A stretch of DNA of 64,000 nt from Tropicimonas sediminicola (GTDB taxonomy: Bacteria; Pseudomonadota; Alphaproteobacteria; Rhodobacterales; Rhodobacteraceae): the NCBI RefSeq assembly GCF_900188335.1, contig NZ_FZOY01000004.1, forward strand, positions 186,001 through 250,000, read 5' to 3'. A program made the translations under genes and the position numbers. Shown piece after piece: positions 55,534-64,000 of the stretch. Position 1 is the stretch's first letter; each line of letters opens with the position of its first letter. A model generated the notes under the pieces. The model was given only the letters and a program-made list of their open reading frames with translations. It did no database searches and was not told the origin of the DNA.

Positions 55534-56301
55534 TCAGCGCGGACGGAAGGCCGCCGTGCCCCTCACGCCCTCGTCGCTCTCGCCGGGTTCGGACCAGTGG
55601 CCCGGCATGTGCTCGTCCGTCACTCCCGCGCCGGGTGCCCGGACCTTGCCGAGGAGCCAGTTCGGACCGGCGAAGAGCCGCTTGAGCACCGGGTTTCCCG
55701 TCACCTGCGCGCGCATCTTCTCCACCCGCAGCACGTCCTCGACGCGCCGTTCCAGAAACGCCCAGGTCGCCTCGTTGCCCTCGCTGTCATCCCCAAGCCA
55801 GTACAGTACCGTGCTGCTGTAGACCGCCGAGAGGGAGGCGCGCTTGGAATACCAGTTGATGTCGTCGGAACTGTCGCCGAGCGCGCTCCAGATCCGGTCG
55901 GCGGTGGTCCAGATCGCACGCGCGCCGTCGGCGGCGTATTGCGGCAGGGTCAGGAGCGTGGAGCCGCGCCGCACTGCCTCCTTGTCGTCGATCGCCTCGA
56001 TCCGCAGGCGGATGGCCAGCATGATCCGATCGCGCAGGCGCATCGTCGGCAGGTCCTCCAGCGCCAGCTGCTCCAGCATGATCCGGTCGCCCCGCTCGTG
56101 GTAGGCTAGGGCGAGGTCCACCCCGCCACGCGGACAGATCACCCGGCCGACGGCCAGGTCGACCCCGGCATCGCGGCAGGCAGCGCGGAAGGTGGCGTCG
56201 CTCCAGCCGTCGAAGGCGACATGGATCAGCGCCGCGTCCAGGAGCCGTTCCTTGATCTCGGGATGGGGTTCGCTGGTGGTCCGGACGAGCGTCTGGGTCA
56301 T
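55534..56301 (-). CDS. coq9: COQ9 family protein (ubiquinone biosynthesis)
   Basis: A 255-residue COQ9 protein, a lipid-binding TetR-like fold that presents quinone intermediates to the hydroxylase Coq7. The signature NWYSKRASLSAVYSSTVLYWLGD, about residues 147-169, is intact, preceded by a helical half (IKERLLDAALIHVAFDGWSDATF). Start ATG 56301 has GAGGTATCCG upstream. It is divergent from rpsU across a gap with a good rpsU promoter. Confidence 0.9.
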   Translation of the reverse strand: MTQTLVRTTSEPHPEIKERLLDAALIHVAFDGWSDATFRAACRDAGVDLAVGRVICPRGGVDLALAYHERGDRIMLEQLALEDLPTMRLRDRIMLAIRLRIEAIDDKEAVRRGSTLLTLPQYAADGARAIWTTADRIWSALGDSSDDINWYSKRASLSAVYSSTVLYWLGDDSEGNEATWAFLERRVEDVLRVEKMRAQVTGNPVLKRLFAGPNWLLGKVRAPGAGVTDEHMPGHWSEPGESDEGVRGTAAFRPR

Positions 56302-56337
56302 CGGATACCTCGTGTTCGGGTTTTCGGCACGTGCTGA

Positions 56338-56366
56338 TGGACATGGCCGCTTGCCTTTGCTATACG
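56338..56366 (+). promoter_or_regulatory. Sigma-70 promoter for rpsU
   Basis: TGGACA (56338-56343) and TATACG (56361-56366) are separated by exactly 17 bp and are close to TTGACA/TATAAT. Transcription would begin near 56373, about 46 bp before the rpsU ATG. The match suits a strongly expressed ribosomal gene. Confidence 0.68.
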
Positions 56367-56418
56367 GCCCACTCCTGCAATCAGATGCAACTCTAACAGG
56401 AAAGGTGGTGACAACCAC

Positions 56419-56625
56419 ATGCAGGTCAGTGTTCGCGACAATAATGTCGATCAGGCGCTCCGCGCTCTGAAGAAGAAGCTGCAGCGGGAAGGCGTTTTCC
56501 GCGAGATGAAGCTCAAGCAGCACTTCGAGAAGCCTTCCGAGAAGAAGGCGCGCGAGAAAGCCGAGGCGATTCGCCGTGCACGCAAGCTGGCGCGGAAAAA
56601 GGCGCAGCGCGAAGGGCTCCTCTGA
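56419..56625 (+). CDS. rpsU: 30S ribosomal protein S21
   Basis: Basic 68-residue ribosomal protein of the small subunit. It begins [31 protein letters not shown], and the rest is very rich in Lys and Arg ([19 protein letters not shown]). GGTGGTG is eight bases upstream of the ATG. It has its own promoter and a strong terminator at 56692. Confidence 0.97.
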   Translation: MQVSVRDNNVDQALRALKKKLQREGVFREMKLKQHFEKPSEKKAREKAEAIRRARKLARKKAQREGLL

Positions 56626-56691
56626 GTAAGAGAAGAGACCCACGGCGCCATCTCCGGCGCGACTGAATTGACATGGCGGACGCCAGTCACG

Positions 56692-56722
56692 AAACCCCCG
56701 GCCACGTCGGGGGTTTTATTTT
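56692..56722 (+). terminator. Rho-independent terminator of rpsU
   Basis: AAACCCCCG (56692-56700) pairs with CGGGGGTTT (56708-56716) over nine bases, followed by TATTTT. The terminator begins 66 bp past the rpsU stop, with loop GCCACGT. Confidence 0.92.
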
Positions 56723-56844
56723 GCGCAACCGCCACCGCGCGTTCGGTTCGCTGGCGCAGGGGAGCGGTGGCGCGGCGCACAGGCAGCGGGGTTCCTTCCG
56801 GGCCGGGAATGCATAGATCGATCCGGAAACGAAAAGGATCAGAC

Positions 56845-57570
56845 ATGAACATGCAGACCCCGGCGATTGCGCCCGAGCTTGCGGACTTTCCGATAACCCG
56901 ACGCTGGCCGGCGCGGCACCCCGACCGGATCCAGCTCTACTCCTGGCCTACCCCCAACGGCGTGAAGGTGTCCATCGCGCTCGAGGAGCTCGGACTGCCC
57001 TACGAGGCGCACCAGGTGCGGCTCCGCCCGGAGGACGTGAAGAGCCCGGAGTTCCGGTCGCTCAATCCCAACGGCAAGATCCCCGCGATCATCGACCCCA
57101 ACGGACCGGACGGCGCACCGATCGGGCTGTTCGAATCCGGCGCTATCCTGCTCTACCTCGCGGAAAAGACCGGCCAACTGGCCGGGGGCAGCGCGCGGGA
57201 GCGGCAGCTCGTCACCCAATGGCTGATGTTCCAGATGGGCGGCGTCGGGCCGATGTTCGGGCAGCTCGGGTATTTCCATTCCTTTGCCGGCAGCGAGATC
57301 GAGGACCCTCGCCCGCGCCAGCGCTACATCGACGAGGCAAAGCGCCTGCTTGGCGTGCTCGACGAAGCGCTCGAGGGGAAGGAATGGATCGCCGGCGAGT
57401 ATTCGATCGCCGACATCGCCATGGTCCCCTGGTTGCGGGCGCTCGGCACGACCTACAACGCGCTTGAACTGGTCGGGATGGAGGATTTCCCGAATGTCAG
57501 CGCCTGGCGCGACCGCTTCCTTGCGCGTCCGGCGGTGCAGCGGGGCCTGAACACCCCGCCGCGGGACTGA
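56845..57570 (+). CDS. Glutathione S-transferase family protein (YfcG/Ure2-like)
   Basis: A 241-residue GST. The thioredoxin-like N-domain has SWPTPNGVKVSIALEELGLPY (about 32-52, with the TPNG glutathione loop), NPNGKIPAIID and ESGAILLYLAEK. The helical C-domain has WLMFQMGGVGPMFGQLGYF, a marker of the YfcG/YghU (Nu class) branch, which acts as a disulfide-bond reductase. Start ATG 56845 has AAAGGA upstream. It is convergent with ytoQ, with a 12-bp gap. Confidence 0.9.
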   Translation: MNMQTPAIAPELADFPITRRWPARHPDRIQLYSWPTPNGVKVSIALEELGLPYEAHQVRLRPEDVKSPEFRSLNPNGKIPAIIDPNGPDGAPIGLFESGAILLYLAEKTGQLAGGSARERQLVTQWLMFQMGGVGPMFGQLGYFHSFAGSEIEDPRPRQRYIDEAKRLLGVLDEALEGKEWIAGEYSIADIAMVPWLRALGTTYNALELVGMEDFPNVSAWRDRFLARPAVQRGLNTPPRD

Positions 57571-57582
57571 TACTCCGCCGGT

Positions 57583-58032
57583 TCAGCCGGGCAGCGCGCC
57601 CGTGAGCACGTAGGTCAGGATCTGGACGACCTGCTCGGGCGTCTCCGCAACCGCAAGCGCGGCGGCGTCGACCTCCTTCAGCGCATGCTGATGGTCGGCG
57701 CCGTGCAGCACGATCAGCGACTTGCCGAGCGCCGCGGCATAGCCCGCGTCGAAGGCGGCGTTCCACTGCTTGTACTTCTCACCGAAGCGCACCACGACCA
57801 CATCCGCCGCCTCGATACCGCGGCGCGTGCGGATCGCGTTGAGCTTGGCGCCCTTGTGGTCATGCCAGAACTTGTCCGACTCCGCGCCAAGGATCGCCAC
57901 GCCGCAATCGTCGCTGGCGGCGTGGTCGGTCACCGGGCTGTCGAAGCTGACATCCAGCCCCTCGGCTCCAGCGATGATGCGTTCGCGCCAATCGGTGTGA
58001 ATCTCGCCGGAGAGATAGATTTTGAGGGGCAT
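57583..58032 (-). CDS. ytoQ: YtoQ family protein
   Basis: A 149-residue protein of the YtoQ family (nucleoside deoxyribosyltransferase-like fold), unknown function. It begins MPLKIYLSGEIHTDWRERI; VTDHAASDD, ILGAESDKFWHDHKGAKLNAIRT and RFGEKYKQWNAAFDAGYAAALGK are conserved. Start ATG 58032 has GAAGGAAGATCC upstream. It is 27 bp downstream of the membrane haem protein gene and may share its transcript. Confidence 0.85.
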   Translation of the reverse strand: MPLKIYLSGEIHTDWRERIIAGAEGLDVSFDSPVTDHAASDDCGVAILGAESDKFWHDHKGAKLNAIRTRRGIEAADVVVVRFGEKYKQWNAAFDAGYAAALGKSLIVLHGADHQHALKEVDAAALAVAETPEQVVQILTYVLTGALPG

Positions 58033-58059
58033 GGATCTTCCTTCGATTGCGTCTCTGGA

Positions 58060-58659
58060 TCAGGCGGCCACGGGGTGGTGCCGGTTCAGGTTCCACCACA
58101 TACGATAGAGCTCCAGCAAGGCAAGGGGGGCAAAGTGGATCAGCGCGGCTGCGGGGTGCTCCCAGTTGTGCAGCGCGGCCCAGTGCAGCAGCGTCAGCAC
58201 GGCGGCCGGGTAGGTCCAGCGCTGCATGGCCTTCCACCGCTTCGGCCCCATGCGCCGGATCGCGCCGTTGAACGACGTGGCGGCCAGCGGGATGAAGATC
58301 GCGAAGGCGAGCCAGCCTGTCCAGATGTCGAACCGGCCGACCTGCGCAAGGATGGTCTCCAGCGTTCCCCTGTCGATCACGTAGAACAGCGTGTGCAGGG
58401 CCGCGTAGCCGAAGGCCGCGACGCCGAAGTAACGCCGGTTCTTCACCAGCCAGCGCGGACCACGCCAGCCCGGCAGCAGCAGCGTCAGCGGCGTTGCCAT
58501 CATCGCGATGATCATGAAGCGCGCTGCGAATTCGCCCGTCGGGTGCACGAGGATGTGCAGGATGCGCGAATTGGTGGAGGTTGAAAGCTCCCACAGGATT
58601 CCCGCGGCGGGCAGTGCGAGAAGACCCCAGAGGAGGTAGGGAGAAAAACGTTTGAGCAT
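58060..58659 (-). CDS. Ferric-reductase-like/MsrQ-like haem-binding membrane protein
   Basis: A 199-residue inner-membrane protein with about six helices. Histidines inside membrane segments (AALHTLFYVIDRG near 90, LHWAALHNWEHP near 165, and HILVHPTGE near 35) could bind haem b. It resembles MsrQ and ferric reductase-like proteins. The usual MsrP partner is not adjacent, so the electron acceptor is unknown. Start ATG 58659 has GGGGTCGCC upstream. Confidence 0.77.
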   Translation of the reverse strand: MLKRFSPYLLWGLLALPAAGILWELSTSTNSRILHILVHPTGEFAARFMIIAMMATPLTLLLPGWRGPRWLVKNRRYFGVAAFGYAALHTLFYVIDRGTLETILAQVGRFDIWTGWLAFAIFIPLAATSFNGAIRRMGPKRWKAMQRWTYPAAVLTLLHWAALHNWEHPAAALIHFAPLALLELYRMWWNLNRHHPVAA

Positions 58660-58735
58660 GGCGACCCCGTTTCGGTGACTGGGCAATGCCACTGAAACGG
58701 GGTCGGCCGGGATTTCCGTCGCGCCGCGCGAATTG

Positions 58736-61144
58736 TCAGCCGCGCAGCGTGCCGCCAGTGGCCTTGGCGACCTTCTCGATCACCTTCTTGCCCACGGCCT
58801 CGATCTCCTCTTCGGTGAGGGTCTTCACCTTGGGCTGCAGGCGAACGGTGATGGCGAGCGACTTCTTGCCCTCGCCCATTTGCGCCTCGGCCTTGGGCCC
58901 GTGGAACTCGTCGAAGACCCGCACTTCCTCGATCAGCGCCTTGTCGGCGCCAGCCGCGGCATTCACGAGGTCCAGCGCCTCAACATTGGCGTCGAGCACG
59001 AAGGCGAAGTCGCGCTCCACCGCTTGCAGGTCCGACAATTCCATCGCACCGCGGCTCGCGCTCTTTGCCTTGGGGAAGGGGATCGCCGCCAGGTCGACCG
59101 TGAAGGCCACCGCCGGCCCCTTCACATCCAGCGCCGCGAGCACCTTGGGGTGCACCTCGCCAAACACGCCAAGCACGTTCTTGGGCCCGAGGCAGATCGC
59201 ACCGGAGCGCCCCGGGTGGAACCAGCCGGGAGCGTCGCGTCGGATCTGCACCTTGGCCGGGGCGCCGACCGCGGCCAGCACCGCCTCTATGTCGGCCTTG
59301 GCGTCGAAGGTATCGACGCCGCGGCGCGTGCCGTGCACGTCGCGCGGGCCGGTGTGCCCCACCAGCAGGCCAACGGCCACCTGGTTCTGCTCCTCCGGCT
59401 CGCCGCCGTGGAAGGCCGGGCCGACCTCGAACAGGGCGAGGTCGGCAAAGCCGCGCGCCTGGTTGCGGGCGGCCGCCTGCAGCAGGGCCGGCAGCGGCGA
59501 GGGCCGCATGTGGCTCATCTCGGAGGAGATCGGGTTCTCCAGCTTCGTGGCATCCCCGCCACCGCCGAACAGCTCCGCTGCCGCCTGGTCGATGAAGGAA
59601 TAGGTCACGCATTCGTTGTAGCCGAGCGCCGCCATCGTACGCCGGGCCATCGACTCGCGGCGCTGCATCGGCGTCAGCACCGGCTCGGGCACGCCCGGCG
59701 TCGCCCGGCTCATCGGCACGCCCTGCAGCTTGGTGAGCGAGGCGACGCGCGCCACCTCTTCCACCAGGTCGGCCTCGCCCTGCACATCCGGCCGCCAGCT
59801 CGGCACATGGGCCATGTCGCCCTCGAGCCGGAAGCCAAGGGCCTCCAGCGTCGCGCGCTGCTCGGCGTCGGGGATCTCCATCCCCACCAGGCTCTCGACC
59901 CGCTTGGTGTCGAGCCGATAGGCGCGGTCCGTGTCGGGCACGGCGCCGGCCACGATCAGCTCGGATGCCTCGCCGCCCGCATGGTCGACGATCATCCGCA
60001 CCGCATGCTCCAGCCCGATGGGGGTGAACGCCGGGTCCACGCCACGCTCGAACCGGTACCGGGCGTCCGAATTGATCTTGAGCGCGCGGCCCGTGTAGGC
60101 GATCTGGATCGGATCCCAGTAAGCGCTTTCGACAAAGACGTTCACCGTCTCCTCGGTGCAGCCCGTGGCGGCCCCGCCCATGATCCCGGCAATGCTCTCC
60201 GGACCCTCATCGTCCGAAATCACCATCTGCCCGGCCTGCAGCGTGTATTCCTTGTCGTCCAGCGCCACGAGCGTCTCGCCGCCCCTGGCCCGGTGCACCC
60301 GCAGGTTGCCCTTCACCTTGTCGGCGTCAAAGACGTGCAGCGGCCGGTTGCGGTCGTAGGTGAAGAAGTTGGTCACGTCGACGAGAAAGCTGATCGGGCG
60401 CAGGCCGATGGCGCGCAGCGCGTCCTGCAGCCATTGCGGCGACGGGCCGTTCTTCACCCCCCGGATCAGCCGGCCGGCGAACAGCGGGCAGCCGTCGAGC
60501 GTGTCCTCGTCGATTGTCACCGTGAAGGGCGCGGCGAAAGCGGCCGGCACCGGCTCCACCTCGCGCGGGATCAGCGTGCCGAGCCCGCGGGCCGCGAGGT
60601 CACGCGCAACGCCTTCGACGCCAAGCGCATCGGGCCGGTTGGGGGTAATCGCGATCTCGATCACCGGGTCGACCTTTTCCGGACGGTTCTCGGCCAGCCA
60701 GTCGGCAAAGCTCTGCCCGACCTCGCCCGAGGGCAGCTCGATGATGCCGTCGTGCTCATCCGACATCTCCATCTCGCGCTCGGAGCACATCATGCCGTGG
60801 CTCTCGATGCCGCGGATCTTGCCGACGCTGATCGTGGTGTCGATGCCGGGGACGTAGGTGCCGGGCTTGGCGACCACCACTGTGATCCCCTCGCGGGCAT
60901 TGGGCGCACCGCAGATGATCTGGCTTTCTCCCTCGTCGGTCTGCACGATGCAGACCCGGAGCTTGTCGGCGTCGGGATGCTTCTCCGCCTTCAGCACCTT
61001 GCCGATGGTAAAGGCGCCCAGCTTCGCCGCGGGGTTCTCCACCCCTTCGACCTCCAGCCCGAGGTCGGTCAGGGCATCGAGGATCTCGTCGAGCGTCGCC
61101 TGGGTGTCCAGGTGATGCTTGAGCCAGGAAAGCGTGAATTTCAT
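58736..61144 (-). CDS. pheT: Phenylalanyl-tRNA synthetase beta subunit
   Basis: Large subunit of the tetrameric PheRS, 802 residues, full length. Domains are in order: N-terminal, EMAP-like tRNA-binding domain (about 40-150, ADKLRVCIVQTDEGESQIICGAPN), B3/B4 editing domain (about 210-400), B5 domain (VESLVGMEIPDAEQRATLEALGFRL), the core, and a C-terminal anticodon-binding domain ending in VIEKVAKATGGTLRG. It is transcribed on the same strand as pheS but separated from it by more than 1 kb with two other genes. Confidence 0.97.
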   Translation of the reverse strand: MKFTLSWLKHHLDTQATLDEILDALTDLGLEVEGVENPAAKLGAFTIGKVLKAEKHPDADKLRVCIVQTDEGESQIICGAPNAREGITVVVAKPGTYVPGIDTTISVGKIRGIESHGMMCSEREMEMSDEHDGIIELPSGEVGQSFADWLAENRPEKVDPVIEIAITPNRPDALGVEGVARDLAARGLGTLIPREVEPVPAAFAAPFTVTIDEDTLDGCPLFAGRLIRGVKNGPSPQWLQDALRAIGLRPISFLVDVTNFFTYDRNRPLHVFDADKVKGNLRVHRARGGETLVALDDKEYTLQAGQMVISDDEGPESIAGIMGGAATGCTEETVNVFVESAYWDPIQIAYTGRALKINSDARYRFERGVDPAFTPIGLEHAVRMIVDHAGGEASELIVAGAVPDTDRAYRLDTKRVESLVGMEIPDAEQRATLEALGFRLEGDMAHVPSWRPDVQGEADLVEEVARVASLTKLQGVPMSRATPGVPEPVLTPMQRRESMARRTMAALGYNECVTYSFIDQAAAELFGGGGDATKLENPISSEMSHMRPSPLPALLQAAARNQARGFADLALFEVGPAFHGGEPEEQNQVAVGLLVGHTGPRDVHGTRRGVDTFDAKADIEAVLAAVGAPAKVQIRRDAPGWFHPGRSGAICLGPKNVLGVFGEVHPKVLAALDVKGPAVAFTVDLAAIPFPKAKSASRGAMELSDLQAVERDFAFVLDANVEALDLVNAAAGADKALIEEVRVFDEFHGPKAEAQMGEGKKSLAITVRLQPKVKTLTEEEIEAVGKKVIEKVAKATGGTLRG

Positions 61145-61432
61145 GGGTCGGCCCCTGCAGCATTCGAAAGTCGCGTGTGCTTAGCCCATCCCGCGCGGAG
61201 CGTGAAGGCCCGACCGCGAGGAAGGGTACAGAAGCGCAAGGCTTGGGCCGCTGTTTCCTGGACCGGGACGGATGTCAACACTTTGGAAAGAGGTTGCCCG
61301 ATCGAGAACAGGCCGCCCCGATTGTCGCCGCAATTGAGCGTCAACTGCCCCGTTTTCGCCACATTTCAGCCCTATCCTGAACACGTTGCCGGTGGGGGCC
61401 GGAACTGTGTACGTAACGATTGGAGGCACGCT

Positions 61433-61693
61433 ATGGGAGCGATTGCCACAACTCTTGGTAACCTGGCCAAGCCATTGGTTCTCGGACTGATCATGCTGGT
61501 CGCTCTGGGGCTTCTGTCCAGCGACCCGGCGTCGGGGAACCGTGGCGCCACCGGCTTCGACTGCCGGGGTTTCACCGACAGTCCGGAACTGAACCGCACC
61601 ATCTGCCGGTTCAGCCCGTCCCGGATCTGGAACACCCCGGTCGTGGAACTGGTGCCCTGGCTGGCGCCCAAGGAGCCTGCGCCGGGATCGTGA
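61433..61693 (+). CDS. Small predicted membrane protein, unknown function
   Basis: An 86-residue protein supported by GGAGG at 61422-61426, seven bases before the ATG. One hydrophobic segment (PLVLGLIMLVALGLLSS, residues about 14-30) may anchor it. The remainder has two Cys (GFDCRGFTDSPELNRTICRF) that could form a disulfide in the periplasm. I do not recognise it. It is convergent with the ASCH gene, three bases apart, and divergent from pheT. Confidence 0.6.
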   Translation: MGAIATTLGNLAKPLVLGLIMLVALGLLSSDPASGNRGATGFDCRGFTDSPELNRTICRFSPSRIWNTPVVELVPWLAPKEPAPGS

Positions 61694-61696
61694 CGG

Positions 61697-62125
61697 TCAG
61701 CCTGTCGGACTTCGGGACGGCGCGAGATCCTCGACCAGCCTGAACCGCTCGCAGACCAATGCCATCTCCGGCTCGAACCCGCCATTGCGGGTGAAATAGG
61801 CGCGATGCCCGTCGCGCCAGCCCTGAAGGCTGTCGTCCTCGCCCTCGGCGAGGGCGAAGTCTTCGGTCACCTCGTTGAATGCAAGGATCTCCACGCTCAG
61901 CGTCTCGATCACCAGCGCCGGCCGGCCATCCCAGTCCAGCGCGATATCCTTGCGCCCCGGTGACGGAAGCGCCTCGCCGCCCGCCTCGAAATCCCGCAAG
62001 GCCCCGCAGGTCGCCGTCTTGACCCCGGCGCGCACCAGCGCCAGCAGCCGGTCGCACAGAGCGCGGCTGTCGCCGAAGGTGAAGGTTTCCGCTCCCGGAT
62101 AGCGCTGACCGATCTCTTCGAGCAT
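61697..62125 (-). CDS. ASCH domain protein
   Basis: A 142-residue ASCH (PUA-like) protein. The start ATG 62125 is well supported by GGAGGAGGGGGC upstream. The family motif appears as GVKTATCGALRDFE near residue 40, with EILAFNEVTEDFALAEGEDD and WRDGHRAYF following. ASCH proteins may bind RNA, and some are cytidine-like amidohydrolases. It lies between pheS and pheT on the same strand. Confidence 0.83.
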   Translation of the reverse strand: MLEEIGQRYPGAETFTFGDSRALCDRLLALVRAGVKTATCGALRDFEAGGEALPSPGRKDIALDWDGRPALVIETLSVEILAFNEVTEDFALAEGEDDSLQGWRDGHRAYFTRNGGFEPEMALVCERFRLVEDLAPSRSPTG

Positions 62126-62226
62126 GCCCCCTCCTCCCGTCACCCCGCCGCGCAGCGGCGCCCGGCCCCAAGGGTCGTCGATGCCTTTGGCATTGTCGGC
62201 CGAGGGGCACCCCCGGCCGCCGTGGG

Positions 62227-63297
62227 TCAGCGGTTCAGCCCGCCGTGCACTGTCGGCATGTCGAGCGTGGCGAAGCCGTAGTGGCGCAGCCAGCGCAGGT
62301 CGCTGTCGAAAAAGGCGCGCAGGTCCGGGATGCCGTATTTCAGCATCGCGAGCCGGTCGATCCCGATGCCGAAGGCAAAGCCCTGCCAGGCCACCGGGTC
62401 GATATTGCCGGCGGTGAGTACCTTGGGGTGCACCATGCCCGAGCCCAGAACTTCCAGCCAGTCGTCACCCTCGCCGACCTTTACCGTGCCGCCTTCCCAG
62501 GAGCAGCGGATGTCGACCTCGGCCGAGGGCTCGGTGAACGGGAAGTGCGAGGCGCGGAACCGCGTCTCGACATGGGTGCCGAAGAAGGCGGAAAAGAACT
62601 CCTCGAGCACCCACTTCAGGTTGGCCATCGAGATATCCTTGCCGATCGCCAGCCCCTCGACCTGGTGGAACATCGGAGTGTGCGTCTGGTCGTAGTCGCA
62701 GCGATAGACCCGGCCCGGGCAGATGATCCGGATCGGTGCACCGTGCTTCATCATCGAGCGGATCTGCACCGGCGACGTATGCGTGCGCAACACGTGCGGC
62801 GGACGATTGTCGCCCTCGGCGCGCGCCATGTAGAACGTGTCCATCTCGGCCCGCGCAGGGTGGTGGCCCGGGATGTTGAGCGCGTCGAAATTGTGCCAGT
62901 CGTCCTCGACCTGCGGGCCTTCGGCCACCGCAAAGCCCATGTCGGCGAAGATCGCGGTGACCTCTTCGGTCACCTGGCTGATCGGGTGGATCGTGCCCTG
63001 TCGGCGCGGCCGGCCGGGCAGCGTCACGTCGAGCCACTCGGCCCGCAGCCGCTCTTCCAGAGCCACGTCGGCCAGCGACGCCTTCTTGGCCGCCAGGGCG
63101 GAGTTGATCTCGTCCTTCAGCGCGTTCAGCGCGGGGCCTGCGACCTGGCGCTCCTCCGGGCTCATCTTGCCCAGCTCTCGCATCTTCAGGCTCACCTCGC
63201 CCTTCTTGCCGACGGCCTGCACCCGCAGGGCCTCCAGCGCGCCCTCGTCGGCCGCCTCGGCAATCGCCGCGATGTATTTCTGCCTCAGCTCTTCCAT
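62227..63297 (-). CDS. pheS: Phenylalanyl-tRNA synthetase alpha subunit
   Basis: Catalytic subunit of PheRS, 356 residues. A helical N-terminus (about 1-90) is followed by the class II core. Motif 2 is [39 protein letters not shown]. Motif 3 is [22 protein letters not shown] near the C-terminus. The phenylalanine-binding pocket residues around SSPVQIRSM-like THTSPVQIR are present. An upstream gap of about 170 bp to the divergent SulP gene holds its promoter. Confidence 0.97.
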   Translation of the reverse strand: MEELRQKYIAAIAEAADEGALEALRVQAVGKKGEVSLKMRELGKMSPEERQVAGPALNALKDEINSALAAKKASLADVALEERLRAEWLDVTLPGRPRRQGTIHPISQVTEEVTAIFADMGFAVAEGPQVEDDWHNFDALNIPGHHPARAEMDTFYMARAEGDNRPPHVLRTHTSPVQIRSMMKHGAPIRIICPGRVYRCDYDQTHTPMFHQVEGLAIGKDISMANLKWVLEEFFSAFFGTHVETRFRASHFPFTEPSAEVDIRCSWEGGTVKVGEGDDWLEVLGSGMVHPKVLTAGNIDPVAWQGFAFGIGIDRLAMLKYGIPDLRAFFDSDLRWLRHYGFATLDMPTVHGGLNR

Positions 63298-63468
63298 GGC
63301 TGGCTCCCGTCACTCCGCGCAGCACCGCCCGCACCGGGCAGCGCCGAAAATCCTGCGCGTGGGTATCACACCGGCGTTCAAAGGCAAGGGCGCCCGCGTC
63401 CTGCGACCTGTCGGCGCGGGCATGTGCCCCCCTTGTTCGCTGCGGCGCAGAGAGCTTAAGACGCTCAT

Positions 63469-64000
63469 ATGAAGCCCAAAATCATTACGACGCTGGAGTC
63501 GTATGACCGCGCGCTCTTCCTGGCCGATCTCCAGGCCGGGGTGACGGTGGCGATGGTCGCGATTCCTTTGAGCCTTGCCATAGCCATCGCCTCCGGCGCC
63601 GATCCCGGCGTCGGGCTGGTGACGGCCGTGATCGGCGGATTCCTGATCTCGCTGCTCGGCGGCAGCCGGGTGCAGATCGGCGGGCCGACCGGTGCCTTCA
63701 TCGTCGTGGTCTACGGGGTGATCGCGCAATACGGCTACGACGGGCTGGTGCTCGCCACCTTCCTCGCCGGCCTGATCCTGCTGACCGCCGGGGCGTTCCG
63801 GGCGGGCAATCTCATCGCCTTCGTGCCGGAACCGGTGATCGACGGCTTCACCATCGGCATCGCGGTCATCATCGCGGCCAGCCAGATCAAGGATCTCTGC
63901 GGGTTGAGCATGGCCGAGGTCCCGGCGGACTTCCTCGAAAAGGTCCCGGCGCTCTGGGCGGCGCGCGACACGCTGGCCCCCGCCAGCCTCGGCATCGGCC
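63469..64000 (+). CDS. SulP family anion transporter, N-terminal part (runs off the window)
   Basis: The ATG at 63469 opens a frame that stays open for 177 codons to the window edge, beginning MKPKIITTLESYDRALF. The N-terminal SulP membrane domain has DLQAGVTVAMVAIPLSLAIAIASG near residue 20, and SRVQIGGPTGAFIVVVYGVIAQYG near 67, both characteristic. The C-terminal STAS domain would lie beyond the window. Substrate (sulfate, bicarbonate or another anion) cannot be told. Divergent from pheS. Confidence 0.88.
   Translation, partial: MKPKIITTLESYDRALFLADLQAGVTVAMVAIPLSLAIAIASGADPGVGLVTAVIGGFLISLLGGSRVQIGGPTGAFIVVVYGVIAQYGYDGLVLATFLAGLILLTAGAFRAGNLIAFVPEPVIDGFTIGIAVIIAASQIKDLCGLSMAEVPADFLEKVPALWAARDTLAPASLGIG

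Noticed and set aside
58733-61432. Very long open frame on the plus strand opposite pheT
   Set aside because: It is antisense to the complete pheT gene, has no ribosome site or domain, and reads as the high-GC complement of PheT. Only its last part (61433-61693) is a real small gene with its own start.

Overview
The window is an ordinary, densely packed, GC-rich chromosomal stretch from an alphaproteobacterium. It is most likely a Rhodobacterales/Rhodobacteraceae (Roseobacter-type) bacterium. The pointers are the pdxJ-acpS-lepB-rnc-era-recO order, a ChvI/ChvG-HprK-RapZ-EIIA-HPr cluster, methylsuccinyl-CoA dehydrogenase, DUF6473, DUF1491 and TrcR-type proteins, and short GC-rich hairpin repeats after gene ends that finish in GAAGAAGG-like sequence. 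No rRNA, tRNA, CRISPR array, prophage, integrase or insertion sequence was seen. Genus and species cannot be fixed from this sequence alone.

Layout. 1-7.1 kb: envelope, RNA-processing and repair operon (end of pdxJ, acpS, lepB, rnc, era, DUF1491, recO, a Tag-like glycosylase, a NUDIX hydrolase), interrupted by an antisense RTX gene and a bacterioferritin gene. 7.2-13.6 kb: methylsuccinyl-CoA dehydrogenase, a TSUP permease and two adjacent PEP carboxykinases of unrelated types (ATP-dependent PckA and GTP-dependent PckG). 14.0-18.5 kb: the ChvI/ChvG two-component system with HPr kinase, RapZ and an incomplete regulatory PTS. 18.6-26.5 kb: an acyltransferase, 3-hydroxybutyryl-CoA dehydrogenase, EtfAB, cobalamin adenosyltransferase, a HIG1-like protein, an SDR and two tandem SH3 proteins. 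26.6-36.3 kb: parC, DUF2062, Rsh, rpoZ, folK, a NYN protein, ispH, LysE, DUF3429 and rnhA. 36.4-38.9 kb: three tandem peptide-deformylase genes followed by fmt; the third has lost catalytic residues. 39-46.9 kb: a PatB-type lyase, an L,D-transpeptidase, a lone receiver protein, two cobalamin genes, creatinase, and a DeoR-MFS pair. 47-58.7 kb: a sulfotransferase, an orphan solute-binding protein, cytochrome c, idi, trcR, periplasmic RNase T2 and rhodanese, aqpZ, quinone oxidoreductase, coq9, rpsU, GST, ytoQ and a haem-binding membrane protein. 58.7-64 kb: pheT and pheS separated by an ASCH gene and a small membrane protein, then the start of a SulP transporter that runs off the edge.

How the genes fit together. 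Mcd passes electrons to ETF, and PduO supplies adenosylcobalamin to the mutases of the ethylmalonyl-CoA pathway. With Hbd and the PEP carboxykinases this suggests a cell that grows on C2/C4 acids by gluconeogenesis. The adjacent ChvG/HprK/PTS phosphorelay is a plausible regulator of that carbon switch. I see no obvious undescribed multigene system. The most distinctive observations are the tandem ATP/GTP PEPCK pair, the degenerate third deformylase inside a def-def-def-fmt operon, the RTX gene inside the acpS-lepB block, a complete-looking creatinase, and the family of intergenic hairpin repeats.
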